Shown here: positions 42,341-42,483 of the stretch, piece after piece
How the letters are laid out: every line of letters starts with the position of its first letter
How positions within the stretch are numbered: the stretch's first letter is position 1
Assembly: GCA_014237145.1 (NCBI GenBank)
Contig: JAAXOC010000073.1
Location: forward strand, 1-42,483
DNA: 42,483 nucleotides
From: ANME-2 cluster archaeon
GTDB lineage: Archaea > Halobacteriota > Methanosarcinia > Methanosarcinales > Methanocomedenaceae
Direction: 5' to 3'
Program-made: the position numbers and the translations under genes
Notes under the pieces: model-generated
Seen by the model: only the letters and a program-made list of their open reading frames with translations
What the model was told of the DNA's origin: nothing
The model's database searches: none

Positions 42341-42483
42341 ATGGGCCGGAATAGGGCATATTATGTCGCCAAAAAAATAAGTTATGGTGATTTAGAAAAA
42401 ACAATCAAAGGAAAAGAAAAGGAACTTCGAGTACTGAACAGGCTTTACTTCATACGTTTTCTTTATCAAGGATACGTCATAGA
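42341..42483 (+). CDS. IS630-like transposase, N-terminal part (runs off right edge)
   Basis: 47 codons from ATG to the end of the window. The stretch ELRVLNRLYFIRFLYQGY resembles the first helices of the helix-turn-helix that opens IS630-family transposases (usually followed by a GVSRRTGYNW-like segment, which would lie outside). The preceding 25 residues are basic and poorly conserved, as usual. A TATA-like element ends 20 bp before the ATG, which suggests a leaderless mRNA. The left end of the element cannot be fixed. The family call rests on a short piece; another HTH protein is possible. Confidence 0.5.
   Translation, partial: MGRNRAYYVAKKISYGDLEKTIKGKEKELRVLNRLYFIRFLYQGYVI

Noticed and set aside
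1-42483. CRISPR array
   Set aside because: I found no regularly spaced repeat with unique spacers; the three ~60-bp repeats are kilobases apart.

Overview
The window looks like a chromosomal piece of a methane-metabolising archaeon of the Methanosarcinales/ANME-2 type. Direct evidence: a complete eight-gene mtr operon (Na+-pumping tetrahydromethanopterin:coenzyme M methyltransferase), formylmethanofuran dehydrogenase genes, MptE of tetrahydromethanopterin synthesis, archaeal TATA-like promoters, an archaeal intron in tRNA-Tyr, and surface proteins of families typical of Methanosarcinales (duplicated S-layer domain, sarcinarray/MAST domain, cohesin and dockerin). A secreted 13-haem cytochrome c hints at extracellular electron transfer, as in ANME-2/Methanoperedens relatives. 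The lineage is inferred; no marker here settles methanogen versus methanotroph.

Layout. 1-2306: divergent pgk (runs off the left edge) and argB, separated by a hairpin whose G-rich loop can form a quadruplex. 2307-5050: an AT-rich, probably acquired block (MarR regulator, NAD-dependent epimerase, metallo-beta-lactamase-fold hydrolase) with a 141-bp MITE. 5054-9680: an RND/MMPL exporter coupled to two related membrane-anchored accessory proteins. 9709-12606: thiC, and divergently a TrkA-N/DHH phosphoesterase. 12661-22435 (minus): S-layer protein, AI-2E family permease, trmJ, mptE, ileS. 22637-23482: multihaem cytochrome. 23751-25778: tRNA-Tyr with intron followed by a graveyard of broken genes (histidine kinase tail, flavin oxidoreductase piece, frameshifted PIN toxin, antitoxin cut by a second, identical MITE). 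25819-27288: aldehyde dehydrogenase. 27516-32212 (minus): FeS protein-fwdB-fwdD, a diverged partial copy of fwdB/fwdD downstream, and between them a cohesin-dockerin surface protein. 32647-37764 (minus): mtrEDCBAFGH. 38058-40608 (minus): S-adenosylhomocysteine hydrolase and an SAH/MTA/5'-deoxyadenosine deaminase. 40678-42483: tRNA-Gly, an MFS transporter and the start of an IS630-like transposase.

How the parts fit: Fwd and Mtr are steps of the C1 pathway on methanofuran and tetrahydromethanopterin, MptE makes a precursor of the latter, and the SAH genes next to mtr recycle the product of SAM-dependent methylation. The exporter with its two accessory proteins, the S-layer protein, the cohesin-dockerin protein and the cytochrome form a cell-envelope theme. 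Non-coding DNA is rich in structure: two identical MITEs with 5-bp target duplications, three copies of a ~60-bp repeat whose hairpin is kept while its sequence changes, a 135-bp composite hairpin upstream of the fwd genes, several perfect palindromes and at least four good intrinsic terminators. Two conserved genes have a well-placed Shine-Dalgarno followed by AUA or AUC instead of a normal start codon.
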